Source of the DNA: Motiliproteus sp.
Lineage (GTDB): Bacteria; Pseudomonadota; Gammaproteobacteria; Pseudomonadales; Balneatricaceae
Reading direction: 5' to 3'
Length of the DNA: 64,000 nucleotides
Assembly: GCA_026196225.1 (NCBI GenBank)
Contig: JAPHRD010000020.1
Location: 1 to 64,000, forward strand
The notes under the pieces were generated by a model that was not told where the DNA came from, did not search any database, and saw nothing but the letters and a program-made list of their open reading frames with translations. Position numbers and translations under genes: made by a program. Positions 10,951-21,112 of the stretch are shown one piece after another (positions within the stretch are counted from its first letter, which is position 1; each line of letters starts with the position of its first letter).

Positions 10951-13900
10951 ATGCACACCCTGCTTACAGATCTACCTAAACTGGTCAACGGCCAAACTCG
11001 CTATATTGGCAATCTTGCTGGCAGCGGACGCAGCTTGCTCATCGCAGAACAGGCCAGCAACCACCAAGGCCTGACATTAGTTGTCGCTCGCAATTCTGAA
11101 TCAGCGGCGCAGCTGCACACCGAGATCAGTTTCTATGGCGGGGATTTACAGATCCTAAGTTTCCCCGACTGGGAAACACTGCCCTACGATAGTTTTTCAC
11201 CGCATCAGGATATCATCTCCCAACGGCTTTATTGCCTTTACCAGCTACAACAACTGGAACAGGCTATCCTGATCGTCCCTGCTTCGACACTGATGCAGCG
11301 CCTGCCACCAAAAAGCTACTTGACCGGAAACAGCCTGGTTCTGAAAACCGGTCAGCAACTAAATACCGAGCAGATGCGCCAACAATTGGCCGAAGCGGGC
11401 TATCACAGCGTTGATACTGTCTATGAACACGGAGAATTCGCGGCACGGGGCTCGATTCTCGACATTTACCCCATGGGCAGTCAGCTGCCATACCGTATTG
11501 ATCTGTTTGACGATGAGATTGATACCCTTCGAACCTTTGACCCTGAGAGCCAGCGCTCCATCGACCAGGTGGACAGCATCCGCCTATTGCCAGCGAAAGA
11601 GTTCCCGCTAAACAAGACAGCCATCGCCAACTTTCGCCAACAGTGGCGAGAACGCTTCGATGTCGATCCGCGCAACTGCCCGGTGTATCAGGATGTCAGC
11701 AATGGCTTGGCACCTGCGGGCATTGAGTACTATCTGCCGCTATTTTTTCAAGAAACCTGTTCCTTACAGGATTATCTGCCTGAGCAAACCCAACTTTTCA
11801 CCGACAAAGGCACCGAAGACGCCTGTCAGGAATTCTGGCTGGAGATCAGCAGCCGCTACGAAAGCCGAGCCTACGATATCGAACGGCCGATTCTGCCGCC
11901 TCATCAAGCCTTCCATGAAGTGAATTCGGTATTTGCCCAGCTAAAACAAACACCCCGCACCGAACTGAATCAGGTTAGAGATCAAAATACCCGACACAGC
12001 GTACCGCTGCAGAATCCACCAGAGCTACCGGTAAACGCCAAAGCTGCTAATCCACTTCAAGCGGTACAGGAGCTGATTGAGAACCATCAGGGTCGATTAC
12101 TTTTCTGTGCCGAATCCGCCGGTCGTCGCGAGGCATTACTGGAATTGCTTGAACGCATCGACGTGCAACCCGTCTCCGTGCCCGATTGGCAGCAGTTTTG
12201 TGAGACCAACCACTCCGTCTGCATCACGGTTAGCCCCATTGAAGAGGGCTTAAGCGCTCCTCAGCAAAATTTTGAACTGATCACCGAAAGCCAACTGTTC
12301 GGACAACGGGTATTACAGCAACGCCGTCGACAAAGCAGCGAACAGGACAATAGCGACCTGATTTTCCGCAACCTGACCGAGCTGCAACAGGGCGCTCCGG
12401 TGGTTCACGAACAACACGGTGTCGGACGCTACACCGGACTGCAAAGCCTGGAGCTAGACGGCCAAAGCAACGAGTTTCTGGTACTCGAATATGCTGACGA
12501 AGCCAAGCTCTACGTTCCGGTTTCCGGCCTCCATCTGATCTCCCGCTACTCTGGCGCCAGCGATTCCCTGGCACCGCTGCATAAACTGGGCAGCGAACAG
12601 TGGGGCAAGGCCAAACGTAAGGCGATGGAGAAGATTCGCGACACCGCCGCCGAACTGCTGGATATCTACGCCCGTCGCGGCGCCCGCAAAGGTCGTGCCT
12701 TTGCCAGCCCCGATGAGCAATATGAAGCCTTCGCCGCCAACTTTCCCTTTGAAGAAACACCAGATCAACAGCAAGCGATTCATGCCGTAGTCAAAGACCT
12801 GACCGCGACAAAACCAATGGATCGACTGGTTTGTGGTGATGTCGGATTCGGAAAAACCGAAGTAGCCCTGCGCGCCGCCTTCGTCGCCGTTCAGAGCGGC
12901 CACCAGGTGGCAATTTTGGCCCCTACTACCTTGCTGGCACAACAGCATTTTCAAACCTTCCAGGATCGATTCGCTGACTGGCCGGTAAATATCGGTTTGA
13001 TGTCCCGTTTTCGCACCGCCAAGGAGCAGAAACAGACCACAGCCGAGATCGCCAACGGCCATACCGATATCGTTATTGGTACCCACAAACTGCTGCAAGG
13101 GGATATGGATTTCAAATCCCTGGGACTGCTGATCATTGATGAAGAACACCGATTCGGGGTTCACCAAAAGGAGCGACTGAAATCTCTGCGAGAAAATGTC
13201 GATATCCTCACCCTGACCGCAACCCCCATTCCACGGACGCTGAATATGTCGATGTCCGGCATTCGCGATCTATCGATTATCGCAACACCTCCGGCCAGGC
13301 GCCTGTCGGTGAATACCTTTGTCCGCGAAAAAGAGAAAAACCTGATTAAAGAGGCGATCTTGCGGGAATTGCTGAGGGGTGGCCAGGTCTATTATCTCCA
13401 CAACGAGGTAAAGACCATCGACAACCTAGCGAAGGAGTTGGAAATACTTGTGCCTGAAGCCCGTATCGCCATTGGCCACGGCCAGATGCGGGAACGGGAA
13501 TTGGAACAGGTGATGAGCGACTTCTATCACAAGCGCTTCAACCTGCTGGTCTGCACCACCATTATCGAGACCGGCATCGACGTACCCAATGCCAACACCA
13601 TCATTATTGAGAGAGCCGATAAATTTGGCCTGGCTCAGTTACACCAGCTGCGGGGACGAGTGGGACGCTCACACCACCAGGCCTACGCCTATCTGCTCAC
13701 CCCCAACAAACGATCGATGACCAAGGATGCCGAGAAACGCCTGGAAGCTATCGAAGCCGCATCCGATCTTGGCGCTGGCTTTACCCTGGCCACCCACGAT
13801 CTGGAGATTCGCGGTGCAGGCGAACTTCTGGGAGACGAACAAAGCGGACAGATGCAAAGCATTGGGTTCAGCCTTTATATGGAACTACTGGAAGAAGCGA

Positions 13901-14394
13901 TTGAATCGATTCGCGAGGGCAAAACCCCCTCCATGGACAAACCCCTGCACCAGGGAAGCGAGATCAATCTGCGACTGCCTGCACTGATTCCCGATGATTA
14001 TCTGCCCGATGTGCACAACCGCCTGATTCTGTACAAACGAATCTCCAACGCTAAAACCAAAGAGCAATTAAAAGAGCTGCAGGTTGAGATGATCGACCGT
14101 TTCGGGCTACTACCAGAGCCGGTCAAAAACCTGTTCCGCATCACCCAATTAAAGCTGAAGGCCCAAGCAATTGGCATCAGCAAACTGGATGCAGGAAATA
14201 GCAACGGCCGCATCGAATTTGAAGCAGAAACCCAGGTCGAACCCTTAACCTTGGTAAAGCTTGTCCAAACCCAACCACAAAAGTATGGACTCGAAGGTGG
14301 CAACCGTCTTAAATTTAACCTCAACATGCAGTCAAACGAACAACGTTTTCAAGCGGTTGAACGCCTGCTACAGCAACTGACACCACAGGAGTAA
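10951..14394 (+). CDS. mfd: Transcription-repair coupling factor Mfd
   Basis: A DNA translocase that pushes stalled RNA polymerase off damaged templates and recruits UvrA. The 1147-residue protein has the family order: UvrB-like N-terminal domains (SYDSFSP-type region near residue 70; GEFAARGSILDIYP near 155), a polymerase-interacting domain near 480-550 (HEQHGVGRYTG), RecG-like helicase domains with Walker A GDVGFGKT near 630 and DEEH near 732, the TATPIPRTL motif and the QLRGRVGR motif VI, then the C-terminal UvrA-regulating domain. The start codon has only a weak purine-rich ribosome site. It is followed 3 bp later by csiV, and the pair is probably co-transcribed. Confidence 0.98.
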   Translation: MHTLLTDLPKLVNGQTRYIGNLAGSGRSLLIAEQASNHQGLTLVVARNSESAAQLHTEISFYGGDLQILSFPDWETLPYDSFSPHQDIISQRLYCLYQLQQLEQAILIVPASTLMQRLPPKSYLTGNSLVLKTGQQLNTEQMRQQLAEAGYHSVDTVYEHGEFAARGSILDIYPMGSQLPYRIDLFDDEIDTLRTFDPESQRSIDQVDSIRLLPAKEFPLNKTAIANFRQQWRERFDVDPRNCPVYQDVSNGLAPAGIEYYLPLFFQETCSLQDYLPEQTQLFTDKGTEDACQEFWLEISSRYESRAYDIERPILPPHQAFHEVNSVFAQLKQTPRTELNQVRDQNTRHSVPLQNPPELPVNAKAANPLQAVQELIENHQGRLLFCAESAGRREALLELLERIDVQPVSVPDWQQFCETNHSVCITVSPIEEGLSAPQQNFELITESQLFGQRVLQQRRRQSSEQDNSDLIFRNLTELQQGAPVVHEQHGVGRYTGLQSLELDGQSNEFLVLEYADEAKLYVPVSGLHLISRYSGASDSLAPLHKLGSEQWGKAKRKAMEKIRDTAAELLDIYARRGARKGRAFASPDEQYEAFAANFPFEETPDQQQAIHAVVKDLTATKPMDRLVCGDVGFGKTEVALRAAFVAVQSGHQVAILAPTTLLAQQHFQTFQDRFADWPVNIGLMSRFRTAKEQKQTTAEIANGHTDIVIGTHKLLQGDMDFKSLGLLIIDEEHRFGVHQKERLKSLRENVDILTLTATPIPRTLNMSMSGIRDLSIIATPPARRLSVNTFVREKEKNLIKEAILRELLRGGQVYYLHNEVKTIDNLAKELEILVPEARIAIGHGQMRERELEQVMSDFYHKRFNLLVCTTIIETGIDVPNANTIIIERADKFGLAQLHQLRGRVGRSHHQAYAYLLTPNKRSMTKDAEKRLEAIEAASDLGAGFTLATHDLEIRGAGELLGDEQSGQMQSIGFSLYMELLEEAIESIREGKTPSMDKPLHQGSEINLRLPALIPDDYLPDVHNRLILYKRISNAKTKEQLKELQVEMIDRFGLLPEPVKNLFRITQLKLKAQAIGISKLDAGNSNGRIEFEAETQVEPLTLVKLVQTQPQKYGLEGGNRLKFNLNMQSNEQRFQAVERLLQQLTPQE

Positions 14395-14397
14395 CTG

Positions 14398-15330
14398 ATG
14401 GGATCGCCAATAAAGCTGCTTTTAATAGCGGTGCTGTTTAACGCAAACCTCGCCTGGGCAGAATCCAAGCCGGCGCCTTGGTATCAAGTGGAACTCTTTG
14501 TCTTTAGCCAGAATCAGGAGAATTTGTCGGCAGAAAGCTGGGACGAAAATATATACCCGCAAACCCGACCAGGAGCCGTCAACATCTACGGAAACAGCGG
14601 TAAAAAAGCAGGCATCATTACCCTTAGCGCCGCTGATCGTCAAATACCCATCGCTAAATCGCTGATGAAACGCAACGGCTATCGACAACTGTTCCACCAG
14701 GTTTGGCAGCAACCCATTCAAGGCAAGCGCGAAGCGCGACCCATTCGTATCCGCGGAGGCGAAGCCATGAATGACCAGCTCTACGAACTGGAAGGGGATA
14801 TCAGCATCGATATCGCCCGCTATCTGCATTTACGCACCAATCTATTCTTCAATCTGAGAAAGCCAGCTGGCTGGCAATCCAGCCCTACTATAGACGTAGC
14901 AGCCGAACCCCCTACAGCCTCTCTAGCTGTGGGCAGCATTACTGACGCAGTTGAAAACCTGGACAACAGTGTGGCAGCCGACCAGCCCATTAGCATCGAC
15001 CTATCTGAAATCAGAGACCCTGAGATACTCAGCGTTCAAATGAAACAGGGACGCAGAATGCGCGGCGATCAGATCCACTACCTGGATCACCCGATGTTTG
15101 GACTTTTTATCAAAATGACACGAATTGAGGGACCAGGAGCCGCCAACGAGCAACCCAAAACTCAGGACGACGCCACGGTGTCATTATTGTCAGACGTTCC
15201 AGCACGCAACCCAACAAAAGTCGTTCAAACCAGTAGCGAAGATGCAATTATCTCTTCTACCCCAATTGCATCTGCAATCGAGACCACAACAACAACCACA
15301 ACAACAGGCAACACCGGGGTTCAACAGTAG
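14398..15330 (+). CDS. csiV: CsiV-family peptidoglycan-binding protein
   Basis: A secreted protein of 310 residues. A signal peptide (residues 1-21, cleaved near LAWA) is followed at once by the family signature WYQVELFVFSQ. A second family stretch, YLDHPMFGLFIKM, lies near residue 228. In Vibrio cholerae CsiV binds peptidoglycan and is needed for the bifunctional synthase PBP1A, and its gene is beside mfd there too. The last part (residues about 245-310) is low complexity and ends in a run of eight threonines coded by repeated ACA/ACC triplets, probably a disordered tail. It is likely co-transcribed with mfd. Confidence 0.85.
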   Translation: MGSPIKLLLIAVLFNANLAWAESKPAPWYQVELFVFSQNQENLSAESWDENIYPQTRPGAVNIYGNSGKKAGIITLSAADRQIPIAKSLMKRNGYRQLFHQVWQQPIQGKREARPIRIRGGEAMNDQLYELEGDISIDIARYLHLRTNLFFNLRKPAGWQSSPTIDVAAEPPTASLAVGSITDAVENLDNSVAADQPISIDLSEIRDPEILSVQMKQGRRMRGDQIHYLDHPMFGLFIKMTRIEGPGAANEQPKTQDDATVSLLSDVPARNPTKVVQTSSEDAIISSTPIASAIETTTTTTTTGNTGVQQ

Positions 15331-15512
15331 GATCGACGTGGAATAAAAACTTATCGCTACCTTTGCGGCAAGCGACAGACTAAAGACCAGTTAAAAACAA
15401 GGACTCAGGATAACGACTTGAGACAAGCGGCCATAACTAGATTAGTTTTTTTCACCCATAAGCTGAAAAAGAGTCGTTTGATTGGATTGAAGCAACACCG
15501 TAACATAGCTTT

Positions 15513-15690
15513 CATTCCTGTTGGACAGAGCAGAAACAGCGTCTTTTCAGCTTCCTGACTTCGGTCAGCCGCAACTGAACTGTTGAATATTACTGTTTCT
15601 TCCTCACAACTGATTTGCAGTTTGTATTCCAGCGTGAAGTTTTTATCCTCATCATATTTTTTGGCCCTCTTCCTCAGAGGGCTTTTTTTT
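15513..15690 (+). ncRNA. Candidate small RNA between csiV and ptsP
   Basis: A promoter candidate TTGATT (15478-15483), 17-base spacer, TAACAT (15501-15506) precedes about 175 bases with three local hairpins. The first is CTGAC-TTCG-GTCAG at 15555-15568, a stem capped by the very stable UUCG tetraloop. The second is AACTG/CAGTT at 15608-15622, and the third is the intrinsic terminator at 15664-15690. The neighbouring genes do not need this terminator: csiV ends 330 bases upstream and ptsP runs the other way. It matches no RNA family that I recognise. It could instead be the 3' end of a long csiV transcript. Confidence 0.4.
15664..15690 (+). terminator. Intrinsic terminator, plus strand
   Basis: GCCCTCT (15664-15670), loop TCCTC, AGAGGGC (15676-15682), followed by eight T. 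There is no T-run on the minus strand, so it is directional and cannot serve ptsP. Confidence 0.85.
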
Positions 15691-15718
15691 GCTGGAATTT
15701 ACTGGCGCTTAATCAGGG

Positions 15719-17986
15719 CTAGACACCACTGCGGATCAAGCCACCAAGACCTCGCTCCTCCAACACCTGATTCAGCATGGAGCGGATCTCGCCCTCGCTG
15801 CTCATAGCGAGAGATCGTTCCAGCAGTTGCTTGGCCTCTTTCTGAGTGAACGAGCGGATTACATGTTTCATCCTCGGCAGACTGTGGGCGTTCATACTCA
15901 ATGAATCCAACCCCAACCCCATCAGCAATACTACCGCTACGGGATCTGCAGCCAACTCACCACACAAACAACATTCAAGCCCAAGCTCATCACTTTGCTT
16001 GCAGATCATCGCCAGCGCCCTCAACACTGCAGGATGCAAACGACTGAACAAGCGCGCTACCTGATCGTTATTTCGATCCACCGCCAGCAGGTACTGGGTC
16101 AGATCGTTGGTACCGATGGAGAGGAAATCCAGTTTCGGCGCCAGAAAATCCAGCAGGAACATAGTCGAAGGCACTTCCACCATGATTCCAATAGGTGGCC
16201 GCTTGACCTTAACACCCTCATCCGCTAGCACCTGAAGCTTATTATCAAGAATCTCCAGGAAGCTATCCACCTCTTCCACAGAGCTGACCATTGGCAGCAT
16301 AATGCGGAGATTGTCCAGACCTTCACTGGCTCGTAGCAGAGCACGCAGCTGACCAGAAAAAATTTCCGGGTGATCCAGAGTAAAACGGATACCACGCCAG
16401 CCCAAGTAGGGATTGTCCTCTTCCACTGGAAAATAGGGTAACGGCTTGTCACCGCCGATATCCAGGGTTCGCATGGTTACCGGGCGCGGGTGAAATTCCT
16501 CCAACACCTTGCGATAGGTCTGGAACTGCATCTGCTCAGAGGGAAAGCTGTCGTGGATCATAAAAGGAATTTCGGTCCGGTAGAGACCGATCCCCTCGGC
16601 ACCCTTTTCAAGCCCCGGAGAGATATCGGCCAATAAACCGGTGTTTACCAGCAGCGAGATCCGCGAACCGTCTAGTGTTTCCGCCGGTAGATCACGAATT
16701 TTATCTAAAGAGCGATCGAACTCATCCTCTTGGCGGGCCAAACGAATATATTCCGCCATCAAAGCACTGGACGGCTGAAAATGGACCCGGCCACGATAGC
16801 CGTCAAGAATAGCACTTTGCCCAGACAGCTTACGCTGGGGCAATTCCCCTACCCCCATAACCGCAGGCACACCCAAGGCTCCCGCCAGGATTGCAGTATG
16901 AGATAAAGAAGAACCTTGCTGACATACGATACCCGCTAGCTTTTCCGCGGGAATTTCGGCGATATCAGAGACACTGACGATATCGCCCACCAAAATAATG
17001 GGTTGCTCGTACTGAGCGGGAACTGCATTGGGTTCGATCAGGTACCGTAACACCCGCAAGCCAATATTACGTATATCTTCTCCGCGGGCCTGAAAATAGG
17101 GATCATCCATCGCTTCAAAGATCGACGCATGCTCCTCGATAACCAGTTTCAACGCCGCGGGTGCCACCAAACCGTCGTCTATTTTATCCCGAACGGTCTG
17201 CTGCAGATCATCGGAATCCAGGATCATCCGATAAGCTTCGAAGATCGCCTGGACATCCCCCGGCGTATCAGCCATCTGTTGATAACCAGCATCTAACTCG
17301 CGACGGACCGAGCCCAAAGCCCGATCAAAATCCTGCAACTCCGCCTGTTGATCGAGGGCGCAGACTTCTTCGACGTCTTTAAAACAGATATTTCCGCCAG
17401 CCAACGCCACCTTACCGATACCTACGCCGGAAGAACCGACGATACCATCAACATAAGTGTTGGCTTTTTTGCCTCGTTTCAGCAGCGCAGATACTTTGCC
17501 ACTGTTCATGGCATGCCCCAAAGTGCCAGATAGCTGGGCCGCCATTGTTACCAGAAAGGCTTCGTCTTCCTCGTCAAACTGACGAATCTCACGCTGCTGC
17601 ACCACCAATACTCCCACCACCTCTCGGTAATGAACGATCGGGGCGCCCAAAAAAGCGTGATAATCATCTTCATTAGTTTCAGGGAAGTAGTGGAAATTGG
17701 GATGACGAATGGCATCGTCGGTATTGAGCAACTGCTGGTGCTTAGCGATATGACCCACCAGACCATCGCCGATGGGCATCCTTACGCGACCGATGGCTGA
17801 TTGATCAAGCCCATCTGTGAAGGTCAGCACCATGTCCTGACCTTCGGTGTCTTTTAGGTAGATACTGCAAACATCCACCGACATCACATCTTTTGCCTGC
17901 TCTGCGATCAGGCGCAGGGTTTCGTCCAGTGTCGCGGCACTGCTGACATCCTGTACTATTTTTCGCAAGCGACTAAGGCTCGGCAT
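15719..17986 (-). CDS. ptsP: PTS-Ntr enzyme I (EI-Ntr)
   Basis: The first phosphotransferase of the nitrogen-related PTS: it takes phosphate from phosphoenolpyruvate and passes it to NPr. The 755-residue order is an N-terminal GAF domain (residues about 15-155, sensing in the family), the PEP-utiliser N-terminal region, the phospho-histidine in SSLSHTAI near residue 361, and a C-terminal PEP-binding TIM barrel with NDLTQYLLAVDRNN near 625 and the CGELA motif with its Cys near 675. All of this is typical. The rppH gene that precedes ptsP in many gammaproteobacteria is not next to it here. Confidence 0.97.
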   Translation of the reverse strand: MPSLSRLRKIVQDVSSAATLDETLRLIAEQAKDVMSVDVCSIYLKDTEGQDMVLTFTDGLDQSAIGRVRMPIGDGLVGHIAKHQQLLNTDDAIRHPNFHYFPETNEDDYHAFLGAPIVHYREVVGVLVVQQREIRQFDEEDEAFLVTMAAQLSGTLGHAMNSGKVSALLKRGKKANTYVDGIVGSSGVGIGKVALAGGNICFKDVEEVCALDQQAELQDFDRALGSVRRELDAGYQQMADTPGDVQAIFEAYRMILDSDDLQQTVRDKIDDGLVAPAALKLVIEEHASIFEAMDDPYFQARGEDIRNIGLRVLRYLIEPNAVPAQYEQPIILVGDIVSVSDIAEIPAEKLAGIVCQQGSSLSHTAILAGALGVPAVMGVGELPQRKLSGQSAILDGYRGRVHFQPSSALMAEYIRLARQEDEFDRSLDKIRDLPAETLDGSRISLLVNTGLLADISPGLEKGAEGIGLYRTEIPFMIHDSFPSEQMQFQTYRKVLEEFHPRPVTMRTLDIGGDKPLPYFPVEEDNPYLGWRGIRFTLDHPEIFSGQLRALLRASEGLDNLRIMLPMVSSVEEVDSFLEILDNKLQVLADEGVKVKRPPIGIMVEVPSTMFLLDFLAPKLDFLSIGTNDLTQYLLAVDRNNDQVARLFSRLHPAVLRALAMICKQSDELGLECCLCGELAADPVAVVLLMGLGLDSLSMNAHSLPRMKHVIRSFTQKEAKQLLERSLAMSSEGEIRSMLNQVLEERGLGGLIRSGV

Positions 17987-18130
17987 CTGAAGCTCTCCCC
18001 TGATCTACCTCAGCGTGCTACTGTGGCTTTCCTAATATTCGATCATCCCAACTTAAAAAGAAAGTGGTATGACAGGTTAAACCAGCGACTCCGAGCTGCC
18101 AATACAACCATAGACCCTACCAATTTAACT

Positions 18131-18457
18131 TTATTCAACCTTACCAGGGCCGCCTCCCGGCATTGGGAAAAGCGCGACACCGCCCCTTGCATCAGAAATT
18201 TTTGCCACACCTTCTTTGACAACCTCATCGATACGAACAATCGCCTGCATCGGGATAAAACTGCGTTTCACGTCGGCAAAGGTGTTTTTTAGCTTCTCTT
18301 CGCTGGGATCCACTACCATCTGGCTGCGACTACCAAAGACAAACTCCTCTATCTGCACAAATCCATACATATCACCCTGATAAACGTGACGGGCATAAAC
18401 TTCGAATATCTGATCCTGATTTACAAATATGACACGATAGATAGGTTTCTTTGACAT
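18131..18457 (-). CDS. DUF1820 family protein
   Basis: A small cytoplasmic protein, 108 residues if the ATG at 18457 is used (the ORF track starts 33 codons earlier, in sequence that lacks family resemblance). It begins MSKKPIYRVIFVNQ and ends in a Gly/Pro-rich tail (MPGGGPGK), both typical of the family. The function is unknown. The family is often found beside miaB in Pseudomonas relatives, and here it is divergent from miaB. No membrane segments or catalytic motifs are seen. Confidence 0.82.
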   Translation of the reverse strand: MSKKPIYRVIFVNQDQIFEVYARHVYQGDMYGFVQIEEFVFGSRSQMVVDPSEEKLKNTFADVKRSFIPMQAIVRIDEVVKEGVAKISDARGGVALFPMPGGGPGKVE

Positions 18458-18605
18458 GGATTTTCTCGATAGAAAATTGAACAACAGACCGATATTTAAT
18501 TGGTTTTCTGATTTAACAAGAGATGGGGGCGATAGCGCGGTTTTCAAGGAGACCAATCGGAACCAATTCCGACAAACTCTATAGGTCTTTTGGCTGCCAA
18601 TAAGG

Positions 18606-18611
18606 TATAAT
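18606..18611 (+). promoter_or_regulatory. Candidate -10 box of miaB
   Basis: A perfect TATAAT preceded by AAGG lies 46 bases upstream of the chosen miaB ATG. No good -35 is found at 16-18 bases. Confidence 0.4.
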
Positions 18612-18657
18612 TTCCAGTTTGATTTTTACGCTATTGTTCGAACAGGTACCTATCCCC

Positions 18658-20007
18658 ATGGCCAAGAAGTTGTTCATAAAAACCCACGGATGTCAGATGA
18701 ACGAATACGATTCATCCAGGATCGCCGATCTGTTGGGAGAGAGCCATGAGATGGAGCTGACCGAAAATGAACAGGAAGCGGATGTGCTACTGCTAAACAC
18801 CTGCTCAATTCGTGAAAAAGCACAGGAAAAAGTATTCCACCAATTGGGGCGCTGGAAAAAACTCAAAAGTGCCAACCCCAAGCTTATGATCGGCGTCGGT
18901 GGCTGCGTTGCCAGCCAGGAAGGTGAAGCGATCCGTAGCCGTGCACCTTACGTCGACATGGTTTTTGGTCCGCAAACCCTGCATCGCGTTCCTGAGATGG
19001 TGGATTTGACCCATCAGGGCAAAAGCGGCCATGTTGATATCAGTTTCCCAGAGATCGAAAAGTTCGACCGTCTCCCTGCCCCTACCGTCGAAGGGGTTGA
19101 AGCCTATGTGTCGGTGATGGAGGGCTGCAGCAAGTATTGCACCTTCTGTGTCGTGCCCTACACTCGCGGCGAAGAGGTCAGCCGTCCGGTGGAAGATATT
19201 CTGGTTGAAGTGAATCAACTGGCCGAACAAGGGGTTCGAGAGGTCAACCTACTGGGCCAGAACGTCAATTCTTACCGGGGCGATGACGGTGAAGGCGAGC
19301 TACTCGACTTGGCGGAGTTAATTGCTTTGGTCGCGGCGGTGGACGGTATCGACCGAATCCGATTTACCACCTCCCATCCGGTGGAATTCAGCGACAGTCT
19401 GATCCAGGCCTTTGCTGATATCCCGGAGCTGGTCAGCCATGTCCACCTCCCGGTTCAAAGTGGCTCCGACCGAATTCTGATGGCTATGAAGCGCGGCCAC
19501 ACCTCCCTGGAATACAAGTCAAAAATCCGCAGACTTCGTCAGGTCCGTCCCGATATCAGCCTCTCATCCGACTTTATTATCGGCTTCCCTGGCGAAACCG
19601 ATCAGGATTTCGAAGATACTATGAATCTGATCCATCAGATTGGCTTTGACCACTCCTTCAGCTTTGTCTACAGCCCCCGCCCGGGCACTCCGGCAGCAGA
19701 ACTGCCCGACAGCACCAGCGAAGAGACCAAAAAACAACGTCTGGCGCTGTTACAGCGTCGGATCAGCAGCCACGCGATGGAGATCAGCCATAACATGGTG
19801 GATAGTGAACAACGCATCTTGGTGAGCGGCTATTCAAAACGCGACCCAGGAAAACTCCAGGGCCGAACCGAAAACAATCGGGTAGTCAATTTTCCCGCTA
19901 CTGACCCTGATCTGATCGGCCGTTTCGCGACGGTTCGAATTGTCGAAGCATTTCCCAACAGTTTGCGCGGGGAACTGATCAGCTCAGAACTTGATCAAAG
20001 CCATTAA
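18658..20007 (+). CDS. miaB: tRNA-2-methylthio-N6-dimethylallyladenosine synthase
   Basis: A radical-SAM methylthiotransferase that adds the 2-methylthio group to i6A37 of tRNAs reading U-initial codons. The N-terminal domain holds one [4Fe-4S] cluster through Cys of [14 protein letters not shown] and GGCVA. The radical-SAM cluster is CSKYCTFC near residues 157-164, and a TRAM RNA-binding domain closes the protein. The ORF track starts at a TTG 39 bases upstream. The ATG at 18658 gives the family N-terminus [12 protein letters not shown] and 449 residues, and is preferred. It leads the plus-strand run to lnt. Confidence 0.97.
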   Translation: MAKKLFIKTHGCQMNEYDSSRIADLLGESHEMELTENEQEADVLLLNTCSIREKAQEKVFHQLGRWKKLKSANPKLMIGVGGCVASQEGEAIRSRAPYVDMVFGPQTLHRVPEMVDLTHQGKSGHVDISFPEIEKFDRLPAPTVEGVEAYVSVMEGCSKYCTFCVVPYTRGEEVSRPVEDILVEVNQLAEQGVREVNLLGQNVNSYRGDDGEGELLDLAELIALVAAVDGIDRIRFTTSHPVEFSDSLIQAFADIPELVSHVHLPVQSGSDRILMAMKRGHTSLEYKSKIRRLRQVRPDISLSSDFIIGFPGETDQDFEDTMNLIHQIGFDHSFSFVYSPRPGTPAAELPDSTSEETKKQRLALLQRRISSHAMEISHNMVDSEQRILVSGYSKRDPGKLQGRTENNRVVNFPATDPDLIGRFATVRIVEAFPNSLRGELISSELDQSH

Positions 20008-20098
20008 GCTGACTATTACTACATTATCAACACTAATTATCGACCGGCTGCCCTGATTGAATTTCGTCAGGGCACCCAATAAGAGGTTTAAACAGTCC

Positions 20099-21106
20099 TT
20101 GTCCACTGAAAATGCTGTACGTTTCACCCTGGAACCCGACAACCCCAATGACCTGGCCAATCTGTGCGGCCAACTGGATGAACATCTCCGCCTGATCGAG
20201 ACCCGACTCGGCATCCGCATCCTCAACCGTGGCAACAACTTCCAACTGGTAGGTGATCAACAGACCACCCAGGTGGTCTCCGACATTCTCCAACAGCTTT
20301 ACGACGAAGCCCGGACCGGCACCCAGCTGACCCCTGAGATGGTCCACCTATCACTGCAGCAGGCAGATTTTGAGGAGCAGTCGGTCAACCACCCCAATGA
20401 TAATGCTGATCAGCGCAACCAACTCTCTATCCAGACCAAGAAAGCACTGATCCGTACCCGTGGCCCCAACCAGTACGACTACATTAAGAATATCCGCAGC
20501 CTGGATATCAATTTCGGCATCGGTCCTGCCGGTACCGGAAAGACCTTCCTGGCTGTAGCCTGTGCGGTTGACGCCCTGGAGCGCGAAGAGATACGCCGGA
20601 TTCTGCTGGTTCGGCCGGCGGTGGAAGCTGGGGAAAAACTGGGTTTTCTGCCTGGCGACCTAAGCCAGAAGATCGACCCTTATCTTCGCCCGCTGTACGA
20701 CGCACTCTATGAAATGCTGGGCTTTGACACGGTAGCACGGCTGATCGAGCGCAATATTATTGAGGTTGCACCGCTGGCCTACATGCGGGGCCGCACTCTG
20801 AATCACTCCTTCGTTATCCTCGACGAGAGCCAAAATACCACCAAGGAACAGATGAAAATGTTCCTGACCCGAATCGGCTTTGGCTCCAGCGCTGTAATTA
20901 CCGGGGATATCACTCAGATCGACCTACCCCGGGGTACCGAATCCGGACTCAAACATTCGATGCGAGTACTGGATGGCGTGCCGGGTATCGGATTTACCCA
21001 CTTCTCATCCAAAGATGTAGTTCGTCACCCGCTGGTACAGAAAATCGTCCAGGCTTACGACGCCTTCGATGCCAAAAATCCATCCGAGACCCACCACGGA
21101 AAATAG
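20099..21106 (+). CDS. ybeZ: PhoH-like ATPase YbeZ
   Basis: A cytoplasmic P-loop ATPase of the PhoH family, usually partnered with the RNase YbeY encoded next. Walker A GPAGTGKT is at about residue 144, Walker B is FVILDESQN near 245, and an N-terminal KH-like region precedes them. The ORF track starts at a TTG at 20057. I prefer the TTG at 20099, which has an AAGAGG site 12 bases upstream and gives an N-terminus (MSTENAVRFTLEP) like the family's. No ATG is available. The result is 335 residues, normal. It is separated from ybeY by 6 bp. Confidence 0.92.
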   Translation: MSTENAVRFTLEPDNPNDLANLCGQLDEHLRLIETRLGIRILNRGNNFQLVGDQQTTQVVSDILQQLYDEARTGTQLTPEMVHLSLQQADFEEQSVNHPNDNADQRNQLSIQTKKALIRTRGPNQYDYIKNIRSLDINFGIGPAGTGKTFLAVACAVDALEREEIRRILLVRPAVEAGEKLGFLPGDLSQKIDPYLRPLYDALYEMLGFDTVARLIERNIIEVAPLAYMRGRTLNHSFVILDESQNTTKEQMKMFLTRIGFGSSAVITGDITQIDLPRGTESGLKHSMRVLDGVPGIGFTHFSSKDVVRHPLVQKIVQAYDAFDAKNPSETHHGK

Positions 21107-21112
21107 TAGATT

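Larger units (their letters stand above)
15331..15718. other. Intergenic region csiV-ptsP (388 bp)
   Basis: The region holds no convincing protein gene. A weak terminator-like hairpin (AACTA, GAT, TAGTT, then a T-run) at 15435-15452 may end csiV. Beyond it come a promoter candidate, a run of small hairpins and a strong plus-strand terminator, treated here as a candidate small RNA gene. Confidence 0.6.

Noticed and set aside
12454-13167. 237-codon ORF antisense to mfd
   Set aside because: It lies inside the mfd helicase region and shows low-complexity Gly/Val content typical of a shadow frame.
15583-15807. 74-codon ORF at the csiV-ptsP spacer
   Set aside because: It runs through the strong terminator and into the end of ptsP on the opposite strand, so it is not a plausible gene.
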